A stretch of DNA of 53,442 bases from JBFLYC01 sp040756735. GTDB taxonomy: Bacteria; Bacillota; DSM-16504; Desulfitibacterales; Desulfitibacteraceae. The notes below the pieces were generated by a model, which was not told the DNA's origin, made no database searches, and worked only from the letters and a program-made list of their open reading frames with translations. The stretch spans positions 1 to 53,442 of the forward strand of contig JBFLYC010000026.1 of the NCBI GenBank assembly GCA_040756735.1, read 5' to 3'. Made by a program: the position numbers and the translations under genes. Positions 16,855-25,516 of the stretch are shown here, piece by piece (positions within the stretch are counted from its first letter, which is position 1; each line of letters starts with the position of its first letter).

Positions 16855-18273
16855 CTAACTCCTAACTTTATAAATTCTTAGCAAAACTGCCTCCATACCT
16901 GGTCTAAACTTAAACTCCTCAGAGCTTCTCATACCTGCAATCCAGACAATTTTTCCAGAATTTTTGCTTACTACAACAGGAATAATATCCCGTTGCTTTC
17001 TATCTACTTTTTCGTCTATAAAAAAATCCTTAAGCTTCTTGGTACCTAACATCCCTACCGGTTGGAACCTATCACCGGATTTCCGATTTCTAACTATCAG
17101 TGCATCCCCAGCCTCTAATTTTACCAAGACTTCTTCCTTGCCATCAACCTCTAAATTGTTAATTTTTTGGCCAGGCTCCATAAGCTTGCTTTCAATTATG
17201 CTGCCTGCCTCTTTGACTGCTATCCGGCCCGGGATGGGGAGTTCATAAGAATAATCTGCATTTCTTTTTGAATAAAACAATTCCTTGGGCATTAACTCAA
17301 GTCTATCATATGCATAAACTGCAAGTAATTTACCGGGAAGTTCAACCTTGCTGCCGGATATCTTATTTAATATAGTATGCCTCACTGCTTCAATGTGCAT
17401 AAAAGTTAAATTATAGCGATGACCACTAACCAGTAAATAAACTCTACGAATTAACCTGCGCTGAAGAGCCTTTGGCAGCTCACAGAAAAACCTTGTATCC
17501 CATACGCCCTTCTGCTGCTTAAAACTTAAGCTTACTCTGATTTTTTGTTCTAAATGTCCGATTTCTTCTTCCAAGTACTGATTTTCATCTCTTAGTATTT
17601 CTGCTGTGCCGGCCAGGACCTCTATAATATTGGCGTTTACTTCTTGTTTTAACCATGGAATCAGCCGATTGCGAATCTTATTTCTTAAATAAACATCCTT
17701 ATAATTGGACTTATCAACACGAACCGGCAGTTTATGATCCCTGCAGTATTTTTCCAATTCCCATTTTTGGATTGCCAGGAGCGGCCGAATATATATATCC
17801 CTCTTGGGCATAATCCCTTTTAAACCATCAAGACCGGCGCCTTTACATAGATGCAGCAGCACTGTTTCAGCCTGGTCATCCTGATGGTGCCCCAAAGCGA
17901 TCTTATTGGCCTTGATACTGTTGGCCGCTTGCTGCAAGAATTCATATCTTGCCTTCCTGGCTGCATCTTGGGGTGATAAAAGAGTCGCCCTGATAATTTG
18001 TGGTACATCAACCTTTCCTATCACAGCCCCTAAACCCAGATCAATGGCTAGTTTTTTTACAGTTTCTGCATCCTCATCTGCTTCCTCGCCCCTAAACATA
18101 TGGTTTAGGTGAGCAACCACCAAAGTCAGCGAGTAAGTTTCTTTAAGCCTATACAAACAATGAAGCAGGGCTAAAGAATCTACCCCCCCTGAAACCGCTA
18201 CAACTACTTTATCATTTTTTTGCAACAATTTGTACTTTTCTATTGTTTTTTCTACTTTTTTTAACAAACTCAT
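16855..18273 (-). CDS. tilS: tRNA(Ile)-lysidine synthetase
   Basis: TilS converts the wobble cytidine of tRNA-Ile(CAU) to lysidine so that it reads AUA as isoleucine; it is essential. The 472 residues carry the PP-loop SGGVDS (28-33) and GHHQDDQAETVLLHL, followed by the central domain and the C-terminal TilS domain (KLKDFFIDEKVDRKQRD). It lies between spoIIE and ftsH as in Bacillus and many Clostridia. The start ATG 18273 has GAGG upstream. Confidence 0.96.
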   Translation of the reverse strand: MSLLKKVEKTIEKYKLLQKNDKVVVAVSGGVDSLALLHCLYRLKETYSLTLVVAHLNHMFRGEEADEDAETVKKLAIDLGLGAVIGKVDVPQIIRATLLSPQDAARKARYEFLQQAANSIKANKIALGHHQDDQAETVLLHLCKGAGLDGLKGIMPKRDIYIRPLLAIQKWELEKYCRDHKLPVRVDKSNYKDVYLRNKIRNRLIPWLKQEVNANIIEVLAGTAEILRDENQYLEEEIGHLEQKIRVSLSFKQQKGVWDTRFFCELPKALQRRLIRRVYLLVSGHRYNLTFMHIEAVRHTILNKISGSKVELPGKLLAVYAYDRLELMPKELFYSKRNADYSYELPIPGRIAVKEAGSIIESKLMEPGQKINNLEVDGKEEVLVKLEAGDALIVRNRKSGDRFQPVGMLGTKKLKDFFIDEKVDRKQRDIIPVVVSKNSGKIVWIAGMRSSEEFKFRPGMEAVLLRIYKVRS

Positions 18274-18424
18274 TCATAGTAGCCTCAGATATTAAATCTA
18301 GTCTATAACATTCGTTAAAAAACGCCTTTTTCCTGCTATTTGGTGGTTTTTTCCTGTATTTCTATTTTGCCATTTATGAACTAATATATACCTACCTTAG
18401 CGGAAGTCGGAGGTCAGAAGTCAC

Positions 18425-20824
18425 TTACTCTAATTTTATGGCCAGAACTGTCATATCATCGCTTATATGATCAGGAATAACTGCGATAGAATGCTTAAGA
18501 ACCATCTGTGACAGTTCATGGGGGTCTCCTACTCTTAAATCCTTTAAGACATCAACCATCCAGGCTTCCTTATCATTAAATTCACCAGAATCCAGGACCC
18601 CATCAGAAACCATGACAATAATATCACCCCTACGTAAATGCTTGACCTGTATGCTCACATCAACTGCATTCAGGATTCCTATTGGATAAGCGCTGCCTTT
18701 AATAATACCAATCTGGTTAGCCCTCTTTAAAAAACTTGGAGCAGCTCCAATTTTGATAAACTCCACTTTAGAAGTATAAATATCTATTATTACCAGGTCA
18801 AGAGTTGCAAAGGTTTCTTCTTCAGATCTTATCATTAACACAGAATTAACTGTCTGAATAGCTACTTCTTTATCAAAACCATTGATTAAAAGCTGCTCTA
18901 GGAGCGAAATGGCAGTGTTAGATTCCCTGGCTGCCCTTGGACCTACACCCATACCGTCGCTTAATACTATTACTTTTTTGCCCCCTCTAATATCAAAACT
19001 CTTATAGTTGTCACCGCATACCACTGAGCCTTCACTCTTTACCTGGCTAAAACCTATACTTATCTTAAGCGCAGCTGCAGGTCTTATCCGGCACCTGCAT
19101 AAAAGTTCACTATTTTTAACAGCGCATTTGCTTCTATCAACTGTCCAACCTTCATTAAATACTTCCTCTAGATAGGGTTTTATCAACAAGTTACATTCCA
19201 TCTTGCCCTTACATGGCTCTTTCACTATTTCAAGCTCCAGGCTTTGGTCGCTGGTAGGTATGAGTTTTAAATCCATTATTTCCAAACCCATCTCTTGAAG
19301 CTTTTTGGATAGTATGGCTTCTTTTTCAATCAACGAATCCTCAGTCAAGGTAAGGTCAGCTGCCAAAAAATTAATTACTGCTGATACTCCAATTAACTGC
19401 TCCGCAACCAATCCTCTGGTCTCATTAAGTTTTTTCTTGTAATATTTATCCATTAGATACATATCAAATAAACACCATGCTACAGCTACCAGTTCATCTG
19501 GACGCACACATCTTTTGCGTAATTCACCAGGAAGGTCTTCTCTATCTATCTTGCCTTGTGCCTCTATGAGGTTAAACAGTGTGCAAATATTTTGACAGGT
19601 TGACTTCTTCTCCTTTTGCCAGCAAATTAAAAAAACAGAGCATCCTGTACATACTTTTTCTGTTAGCGATTTTAAAATCTGATCGTAGCGGTTTTTCCCC
19701 TCGCTATTAAAGTCATCAGATATTTGCCGGAAAGTCTTAGCTAGTTCCCTGAATATTGTGCTTATCTCACCTATCTTTTTGACCACCAATTGCTCTGTAT
19801 GCAAAGAAGACGTTGTATCACCGGGAATAAAAGCAAACAGCCGTTTCCATGTTCGGGCCGGGACAACTAGAAAAACAAGAGCAGCAGTGATGGATTCCAC
19901 CGCTAGAACATCAACTTGTTCTATATAGAACAAGAAATAAGCAATACCAATTTGCCCTATAGAAAAGCCTAACAAACTGCCCGGTTTATTAAACCCTTTG
20001 AGTGCGCCGGCTAAAAAACCTGAGAGAGCAAAGATACCCGCATAGGGGCTGATGAAAGAATGGATCATACCTGGTGTTATACCTGCAACTACCCCCATGG
20101 CGGCTCCATATCCAGCGCCATATAGATAAGCAATTACAAGGGTTGCGGTTATAGCGGCCCACCTGCCTAAATTCCACAGCAATACTTCATAGTTCATCAG
20201 GCTGATTAATATGGCAACTGCCAGGACCACAAGGCCTACGGTATGATCTTTTGTACAAAAACCTCCTTTTCTAAACTCATGCAACCCCTCAAGTCCTCGC
20301 GCAAAGGCCAAGCTCAAACCTGCTGCTAAAATGGCTTCAAAAAACAGCTCTATAAAGAAATGCTGGGGGTATCCGCCTACTAAAAAATATGTTCCTTTTA
20401 TTAAGATGATAACAATAAATACACACAAAGATATATTCCAGGATGACCTGAGCAAAAAGCTTCTGCCTATTACAAGAAGAAATGACATCATAAAGACCGG
20501 CAGCAGGTTTAGAAATATGTAACCGCTTTTACCTAAAAATAGCCCCGTTGCACAACCTAATAACAGGGGAACTGCATACTTTCTGCCTTCAACAAGAAGT
20601 ACTGCTGCCACAAATGCTGGGGCAAAAGGCCAAATACTCTGAAGTACTTGTCCACTGGCTAAAAGCATGGAAATTAATGCTGATGAGACTACTTTTAATA
20701 TTTTTGACTGGTATTCAACATTTTTTTCATCTTCATACGGTATTGCATTGCTTCTGTGAAAGGTATAGATTTCCGTAGGTTCTGACAATTCTAGCACCAC
20801 CCTTGAACAATGTCCTTTTTCCAT
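18425..20824 (-). CDS. spoIIE: Stage II sporulation protein E
   Basis: SpoIIE is a membrane-bound serine phosphatase that dephosphorylates SpoIIAA and so activates sigma-F in the forespore. The N-terminal third is a block of about ten transmembrane segments. A central regulatory region with Cys-rich VCTGCSVFLICW and a C-terminal PP2C domain follow; metal residues show in VCGDNYKS, VLSDGMGVGPRA and IVMVSDGVLD. About 800 residues is the usual length. The frame opens at TTG 20845; ATG 20824 is my choice but neither has a clear ribosome binding site. TTG further in, after AAGGGTGG, is another option. Confidence 0.95.
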   Translation of the reverse strand: MEKGHCSRVVLELSEPTEIYTFHRSNAIPYEDEKNVEYQSKILKVVSSALISMLLASGQVLQSIWPFAPAFVAAVLLVEGRKYAVPLLLGCATGLFLGKSGYIFLNLLPVFMMSFLLVIGRSFLLRSSWNISLCVFIVIILIKGTYFLVGGYPQHFFIELFFEAILAAGLSLAFARGLEGLHEFRKGGFCTKDHTVGLVVLAVAILISLMNYEVLLWNLGRWAAITATLVIAYLYGAGYGAAMGVVAGITPGMIHSFISPYAGIFALSGFLAGALKGFNKPGSLLGFSIGQIGIAYFLFYIEQVDVLAVESITAALVFLVVPARTWKRLFAFIPGDTTSSLHTEQLVVKKIGEISTIFRELAKTFRQISDDFNSEGKNRYDQILKSLTEKVCTGCSVFLICWQKEKKSTCQNICTLFNLIEAQGKIDREDLPGELRKRCVRPDELVAVAWCLFDMYLMDKYYKKKLNETRGLVAEQLIGVSAVINFLAADLTLTEDSLIEKEAILSKKLQEMGLEIMDLKLIPTSDQSLELEIVKEPCKGKMECNLLIKPYLEEVFNEGWTVDRSKCAVKNSELLCRCRIRPAAALKISIGFSQVKSEGSVVCGDNYKSFDIRGGKKVIVLSDGMGVGPRAARESNTAISLLEQLLINGFDKEVAIQTVNSVLMIRSEEETFATLDLVIIDIYTSKVEFIKIGAAPSFLKRANQIGIIKGSAYPIGILNAVDVSIQVKHLRRGDIIVMVSDGVLDSGEFNDKEAWMVDVLKDLRVGDPHELSQMVLKHSIAVIPDHISDDMTVLAIKLE

Positions 20825-20920
20825 TATATTACATTGGTCGCGCAATGATTGTCAGGCTTTGCTAGTTCTATTCTTGTTTTTATGACATTTTACGCAAAGT
20901 TTAAAACGGAGGCCAGCCTC

Positions 20921-21379
20921 TCACCGTACAAGCATCAATTTAGCGCCAGCAGCCAAAAGAATTATTCCAACAAGTTTTAACCAGGTAAAGGGGATTTTTT
21001 GCAGGCCAAATAAGCCAAAATGATCTACAAGGCACGCTGTGGTAACTTGTCCAACAATAATTGCAGTTGTTGCTATAGCTACTCCAACTTTTGGAATAGT
21101 TGCCACAACTCCGTATGTAATTAGTATCCCAATGGCGCCGCCTAAATATAGATACCAGGGAACCTGATCATAATTGGCAAAATTACCTTGTCCAAGCTTA
21201 AACAAAAACAACGCAATCACTAAAATTAACGCAGCTGTTGCGTGTACAACAAAAGTAGCTTCCAGCAAACCGATTATCTTGGCAAAGGCTGAATTAAGAG
21301 ACCCCTGTACAGCCATCAAAATTCCTGATGCCAGGGCAATTAGCAGTACAATTATTGTACCTGTCCATGCTAAATTCAT
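20921..21379 (-). CDS. DMT-superfamily YdcZ-type membrane protein
   Basis: This is a small inner-membrane protein of about 152 residues with five hydrophobic segments. It matches the DUF606/YdcZ half-size members of the drug/metabolite transporter superfamily: GILMAVQGSLNSAFAK near the N-terminus and GVVATIPKVGVAIATTAIIVGQ later. Such proteins often work as pairs or dimers, but no partner is adjacent. The frame is open to 21430; ATG 21379 (MNLAWTGT) after GAGGAGA fits the usual N-terminus. The substrate is unknown. Confidence 0.8.
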   Translation of the reverse strand: MNLAWTGTIIVLLIALASGILMAVQGSLNSAFAKIIGLLEATFVVHATAALILVIALFLFKLGQGNFANYDQVPWYLYLGGAIGILITYGVVATIPKVGVAIATTAIIVGQVTTACLVDHFGLFGLQKIPFTWLKLVGIILLAAGAKLMLVR

Positions 21380-21575
21380 GATAACATTATCTCCTCGCAT
21401 ATTGCTCCTACATAATATCCCCTTTAGCAAAATTCATATACTATGGTAAACCGCTTTATATTTTTCCAAGTATTACTTTGTATTTAGGTAAAGAATTTTT
21501 GTAAAGCTATTATTGTTTAAAACATATGAAATGGATACACAAAATATCCCCCAACTTAAAGAAAGGTGAAGGTTA

Positions 21576-22535
21576 TTGAATAAGAATAAAATTATTGGAC
21601 CTCTTCTATTTACTATGATAGCAACAACCTTTGCAATATTCACCATTTTACCAAATCCTTGTGAGGCAAGTGAAGTTTATCCATTATACGACAATGATTA
21701 CTCTGACTTATGTAATGACCTTGAAAGGGTTATATATCCCACAGACCCACCCATGCAGGGAGCAGATGTAGCTGAACTGCAAGAACTTCTGTGTAAACAG
21801 GGCTATTATACTGGAACCCGTGATGGCATCTATGGACAAAGCACTGTAGAAAGCATTAAAAGACTGCAGGCCGACAACGGTATAAAAGCTGATGGCTGGG
21901 TAAACTATCAAACATGGCAGGTACTCGCCAAAGATAAAGAACCAAACAATATTTCAGCAGCACCGACAAAGCCAACAGGTTATCTACACATTGAAATTAT
22001 AATTAGTGAGCGCAAGTTGATCCTTTATAACGATGGAAAGGTTTTTAAAGAATACCCTGTTGCCCTTGGCAAACCTTCAACACCCACTCCCGTGGGAGAA
22101 TGGAAAATAGCCAGCAAAGGGATTTGGGGAGGCGGTTTTGGAACAAGATGGATGGGGCTAAATGTACCCTGGGGCAAATATGGGATACACGGAACTAATA
22201 AACCAGGCTCCATCGGCGCCTATGCCTCAGGCGGATGCATTAGGATGTACAATAGAAACGTTGAAGAATTGTTTTCCTGGGTTCCCGTTGGAACCACTGT
22301 GATAATAGTGGGCAGTTTCCCTAAACTCTCTTACCATACAATAAGGCCTGGCACGGCTTCAAGAGATGCCCTTCATGTACAGCGATCGCTGAGAGAACAG
22401 GGACTATACTGGGGTCCTATTGATGGCAGGTACGGGAAGATGAGCGAAATGTCCGTGATATACTTTCAGCTTATTAATAACATTGAAGGTGAAGGCATTA
22501 TTAATAAAGAAACCTACGAAAAGCTGGGACTTTAA
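21576..22535 (+). CDS. L,D-transpeptidase with two peptidoglycan-binding domains
   Basis: This is an exported enzyme that cross-links or modifies peptidoglycan, perhaps in the spore cortex or coat. The TTG start after AAAGGTGAAGG gives a signal peptide (about 1-31). A peptidoglycan-binding repeat (about 60-118, VAELQELLCKQGYYTGTRDG) comes next. The YkuD domain has GIHGTNKPGSIG with His205 and the catalytic SGGCIRM with Cys221, and a second binding repeat follows (about 260-318). It is one of few plus-strand genes and is divergent from the YdcZ gene, with promoters in the shared 196-base space. Its place next to spoIIE only hints at a sporulation role. Confidence 0.93.
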   Translation: MNKNKIIGPLLFTMIATTFAIFTILPNPCEASEVYPLYDNDYSDLCNDLERVIYPTDPPMQGADVAELQELLCKQGYYTGTRDGIYGQSTVESIKRLQADNGIKADGWVNYQTWQVLAKDKEPNNISAAPTKPTGYLHIEIIISERKLILYNDGKVFKEYPVALGKPSTPTPVGEWKIASKGIWGGGFGTRWMGLNVPWGKYGIHGTNKPGSIGAYASGGCIRMYNRNVEELFSWVPVGTTVIIVGSFPKLSYHTIRPGTASRDALHVQRSLREQGLYWGPIDGRYGKMSEMSVIYFQLINNIEGEGIINKETYEKLGL

Positions 22536-22540
22536 AGGGA

Positions 22541-22850
22541 GGTGTCAGGGGAGGTGTCAGGGGACGGTTCTCTGTCACCTTCATTGTCCCATCACTAGCA
22601 GATGAAGGAAGGGGAGGTGTCAGAGGGACGGTTCTCTGTCACCTTCGTTGTCCCATCACTAGCAGATGAAGGAAAATATANNNNNNNNNNNNNNNNNNNN
22701 NNNNNNNNNNNNNNNNNNNNNNNNNNNNNNNNNNNNNNNNNNNNNNNNNNNNNNNNNNNNNNNNNNNNNNNNNNNNNNNNGAGGTGTCAGAGGGACGGTT
22801 CTCTGTCACCTTCGTTGTCCCATCACTAGCAGATGAAGGAAAATATACAC
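22541..22850. repeat. Tandem GGGGACGG...-type intergenic repeats with assembly gap
   Basis: At least three copies of a unit of about 60-70 bases (GGTGTCAG, GGACGGTTCTCTGTCACC, then GATGAAGGA) are visible: about 22549-22610, 22615-22680 and 22781-22850. The 100 N (22681-22780) fall inside the array, so the true copy number is unknown. Each copy can fold (GGTG(T/A)CAG with CTGTCACC). A related copy sits at 23979-24069. No gene is present; open frames here are repeat artefacts. Confidence 0.85.
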
Positions 22851-22910
22851 ACCATACTAGAGGTCGGAGAGGCTAAATGTTTTACTTCCTACTAATAGAT
22901 TAAGAATGTG

Positions 22911-23795
22911 TCAATTAATGTTCAGATAGCTGTCAAAAACAAGACCATGTAATATATCTGCTTCACTAACTACTACTATTTCACACTCTAAATAAGTCAT
23001 GATCACCCATAGAATAATTAAACCTGCAATAATTATATCTGCCCTCTCTGGCTGCAAACCAGGGACTTTTTTTCTTTCTTTAATATCTTTAGAACCTAGG
23101 TCAAACAAAACTCTTGTAAGTTCGTGCAAGGTTACCTTGCTGCCGTGCACCTGTTTCGGGTCATATACGGCAAGCTGCTTCACCACCGCTGCTAAAGTTG
23201 TAGCAGTACCGCCAACAGTCACTAATTGGAAGCTGCCAATTTTTTTTACCTCTTCCAAAGTATTTTCCAAAACATCAAAAACCTGTGTAGGTGTTGTGCC
23301 TTTTTCTGAACAGCGTACCGCCCCAACTGGGAAGCTTCTGCCAGTCAAACTGGAATCCTTCAGATAGACAATTTCTGTACTGCCTCCGCCTATATCCACA
23401 AGTACAATAGGCTTGTCAGTTGAAATGCCTCTTGAAGCACCTAAATAGCTAAGCCTAGCTTCCTCTTCGCCGGATATTACCTTAAGCCGAAAACCGGTTT
23501 CTGCTTTAACCATGTTAATGAATTCATCAGAATTACCTGCTTCTCTAACAGCGCTGGTAGCAATTATACTAACAGATTTCGGGGAGTATTCAGCAAGGTA
23601 TGTTTGAAATTCCTTAAGGGCTTTAACGGTCCGCTCCATTGCTAAGAATGAGAGATTGCCTGTTTTTGTAAGATCTTCACCAAGTCTTGTACTTTGAAGA
23701 AGCATGCGTTCTGTAACAATCTCCTTACCGTCAGTTTTGGCAATGAGCATTCTGATTGAGTTTGTTCCTACATCTATTGCAGCATAGTAATTCAC
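22911..23795 (-). CDS. Ppx/GppA family phosphatase (exopolyphosphatase-like)
   Basis: This ASKHA-fold enzyme hydrolyses polyphosphate or pppGpp. The 294 residues correspond to the catalytic core without the C-terminal HD domain of longer Ppx proteins. The phosphate motifs are AIDVGTNSIRMLIA at the N-terminus, ISGEEEARLSYLGA, VLVDIGGGSTEIV and VTVGGTATTLAAV. The start GTG 23795 has AGGAGG. It lies between two repeat arrays and is next to the yabR-like gene. Ppx versus GppA activity cannot be decided from sequence. Confidence 0.92.
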   Translation of the reverse strand: MNYYAAIDVGTNSIRMLIAKTDGKEIVTERMLLQSTRLGEDLTKTGNLSFLAMERTVKALKEFQTYLAEYSPKSVSIIATSAVREAGNSDEFINMVKAETGFRLKVISGEEEARLSYLGASRGISTDKPIVLVDIGGGSTEIVYLKDSSLTGRSFPVGAVRCSEKGTTPTQVFDVLENTLEEVKKIGSFQLVTVGGTATTLAAVVKQLAVYDPKQVHGSKVTLHELTRVLFDLGSKDIKERKKVPGLQPERADIIIAGLIILWVIMTYLECEIVVVSEADILHGLVFDSYLNIN

Positions 23796-23819
23796 CGCGA
23801 TTGCCTCCTAATAATGAAA

Positions 23820-24120
23820 GGGGACACACCTCCCCTGCAGCGTAAACTCTTGGTTTGGAGGAATGTCCCCAACTTGGTGAAAGGGGACACACCTCCCTTG
23901 TATCGTAAACTCTTAGTTTGGAGGAATGTCCCCAACTTGGTGAAAGGGGACACACCTCCCTTGTATCGTAAACTCTTGGTTTGGGGTGTCAAGGGGGTGT
24001 CAAGGGGGGGTGTCAAGGGGACGGTTCTCTGTCACATTCCTCTATCGCATTCCTTACAGATGAATGAATGGGGACACACCTCCCCTGCAGCGTAAACTCT
24101 TGGTTTGGAGGAATGTCCCC
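23820..24120. repeat. Array of GGGGACACACC...TGTCCCC repeats
   Basis: Units of 51 bases that begin GGGGACACACCTCC and end GGAATGTCCCC occur at 23820-23870, 23883-23933, 23946-about 23983 (truncated) and 24070-24120; the first three are phased at exactly 63 bases. A GGGGACGG-type unit lies between the third and fourth (23979-24069). The ends are inverted (GGGGACA and TGTCCCC). Similar single units are at 1878-1899 and 27034-27090. They look like non-autonomous REP-type elements; no transposase is in the window. Confidence 0.85.
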
Positions 24121-24126
24121 TAATTT

Positions 24127-24151
24127 AAAAAAACCTCCCTGGATGGGAGGT
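24127..24151 (-). terminator. Terminator after the yabR-like gene
   Basis: The stem ACCTCCC/GGGAGGT (24133-24139, 24145-24151) is followed by TTTTTT on the minus strand. It is 15 bases after the stop codon. Confidence 0.85.
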
Positions 24152-24165
24152 CTTGTATTAACTGA

Positions 24166-24558
24166 CTAAAACCTACTAGAGCCGCGCCCACCCCTTTTCG
24201 AATCTGACTGGCGCTTTATATCGGCTTGTCTTTCATCGCTGTCTTTCATAAACCTGGCTAACCTTTCCTCAAAGGAAACACCCGGTTCCCTACTGGGCTT
24301 TTTCATCTTCTTGGCAAGATATTGAGGATCAGCCTGCTTTATAGACAGTCCTATTTTACCATCCTGGTCGATGTTAATTACTTTCACTTTAACTTTGTCG
24401 TGTTCTTTTAAGTAATCACTCACATTTTTTACATAGGCATCAGCCACTTCTGAAATATGAACCAATCCGGTAACTCCCTCGGACAATTCAACAAAAGCTC
24501 CAAAGTTTGTGATTCCCTTTACGACACCTTCCAAAATGCTGCCCTTGGTGACAGTCAT
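24166..24558 (-). CDS. yabR: S1 RNA-binding domain protein, YabR-like
   Basis: This is a 130-residue cytoplasmic RNA-binding protein. The S1 domain fills residues 1-75 (GSILEGVVKGITNFGAFVELSEG, GLVHISEVADAYV, KVKVINIDQDGKIGLSIKQ) and a basic, Arg/Ser/Gly-rich tail follows. In Bacillus the equivalent gene lies between divIC and spoIIE, and the order is kept here with extra genes and repeats inserted. Exact function is unknown; a general post-transcriptional role is usually assumed. Confidence 0.9.
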   Translation of the reverse strand: MTVTKGSILEGVVKGITNFGAFVELSEGVTGLVHISEVADAYVKNVSDYLKEHDKVKVKVINIDQDGKIGLSIKQADPQYLAKKMKKPSREPGVSFEERLARFMKDSDERQADIKRQSDSKRGGRGSSRF

Positions 24559-24653
24559 ACTACAAGTATTCCTCCTAACATATATGCACTGAAATTATTA
24601 TACTCAATGGCTTTGGAAAGGTCAATATAGGGTTTGTTCCACTCTACTACTAA

Positions 24654-25091
24654 TTAATGCTGAATCTCCCCTTCTATAGGTTTTTTTAGAGGAAGAACTT
24701 CACCAGGTTTAGCAGGAATAAGCACTACCTCCCCCGTTCGGACATAGCCCAGCTTTTCTCTGGCAATACGTTCTATAAATATGGGGTCTTTGAGCATCTC
24801 GATGTCTTGAAGCAATGCTGCCTGCTCCTGCCTGTATTCTTCAGCCTGGAGCGCCAAGGCTTGTATTTCCAGGTCCAATTGATAATTCAACCAATAGATT
24901 CTGACAAAGGCTGTTAGTACGATAGACATAAGCACCACAACAAACAAAAGGAGAGCCCTCTTTAGCAGCTTATCTTTGTTCAATACAGTTCTTTGTACCT
25001 GGGAAGGTCTGCTGTTGTTGAAACATTTTGGATGAACTATTACATTTGTATGGTACCTGACATCAAAGACATGGTTTCTGGCATAATCCAT
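24654..25091 (-). CDS. divIC: Septum formation initiator family protein, DivIC/FtsB-like
   Basis: This is a bitopic membrane protein of the divisome. The 145 residues show a basic cytoplasmic N-terminus, one transmembrane helix (about 45-66), a coiled coil (about 70-100) and the family motif FIERIAREKLGYVRTGE. It is placed between the S1 gene and the yabP-yabQ region as in Bacillus. The reading frame starts exactly at the stop of the small HTH gene (overlap at 25091). Confidence 0.9.
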   Translation of the reverse strand: MDYARNHVFDVRYHTNVIVHPKCFNNSRPSQVQRTVLNKDKLLKRALLLFVVVLMSIVLTAFVRIYWLNYQLDLEIQALALQAEEYRQEQAALLQDIEMLKDPIFIERIAREKLGYVRTGEVVLIPAKPGEVLPLKKPIEGEIQH

Positions 25092-25321
25092 TATTCTTCA
25101 GGCTCTCCTTCATGGGAAAATAGATTTAAAGCATCCCCTGGAAGCACTATTACAACCTGGTACCCCTTTTGTTTTGCCCTGTGGTAAAGGGTGGCCACTG
25201 TAGCGGCAGTCAATCCCAACTGCTTGGCAACCTCATCACTGGAACGACCCATTTCCTTTAGCACCACAACCTGTCGTTCTCTAAAGCTAAGTTTTTCTGC
25301 ACCTCTTATCTCTATCTGCAT
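25091..25321 (-). CDS. Small helix-turn-helix protein (sigma-70 region 4-like)
   Basis: The 76-residue protein has one helix-turn-helix of the LuxR/sigma-70 region 4 kind: LSFRERQVVVLKEMGRSSDEVAKQLGLTAATVATLYHRAKQKG (shown by its key parts SFRERQVVVLK, SDEVAKQLGL and TVATLYHRAK). A short tail follows. It is coupled to divIC by a stop-start overlap. Three direct repeats phased by 11 bases (25382-25411) lie upstream and could be its operator; that is inference. The function of this clostridial family is not known to me. Confidence 0.75.
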   Translation of the reverse strand: MQIEIRGAEKLSFRERQVVVLKEMGRSSDEVAKQLGLTAATVATLYHRAKQKGYQVVIVLPGDALNLFSHEGEPEE

Positions 25322-25381
25322 ATAAACTACCTTTCAATGTCCAAATCATTTTCCACAGAGTTTTTCACAGCTGTTAATAAT

Positions 25382-25411
25382 TTTAGTACAAATTTAGTAC
25401 AAATTTAGTAC
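25382..25411. repeat. Three TTTAGTAC direct repeats phased at 11 bp
   Basis: TTTAGTAC occurs at 25382-25389, 25393-25400 and 25404-25411, so the copies lie on the same face of the helix. They sit upstream of the small HTH gene and between it and the mgtE terminator. Confidence 0.6.
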
Positions 25412-25436
25412 ATTGGAGTAATTTTGTATCTTCTCC

Positions 25437-25470
25437 ATAAAAAAAAAAATTCCTGCTTGATACAGGAAAT
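25437..25470 (-). terminator. Terminator after mgtE
   Basis: The stem TTCCTG/CAGGAA (25450-25455, 25463-25468) is followed by about eleven T on the minus strand. Confidence 0.85.
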
Positions 25471-25516
25471 ATTTTTAAAAAATTAGTATTTTAGGACTAA
25501 AGTCCCATTCTACAGA

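Noticed and set aside
22602..22829. 75-codon frame across the N run
   Set aside because: It spans the assembly gap and consists of repeat sequence.
23731..24095. Open frames of 74-93 codons with internal repeats
   Set aside because: They are translations of the intergenic GGGGAC repeat array in several frames, with no start signals.
22541..24120. CRISPR array
   Set aside because: Repeats are spaced irregularly, spacers are themselves repeated, and there are no cas genes.
22536..24165. tRNA genes expected near spoIIE and yabR as in Bacillus
   Set aside because: No tRNA-like cloverleaf or TTCGA arm was found here; the gap could hide one.
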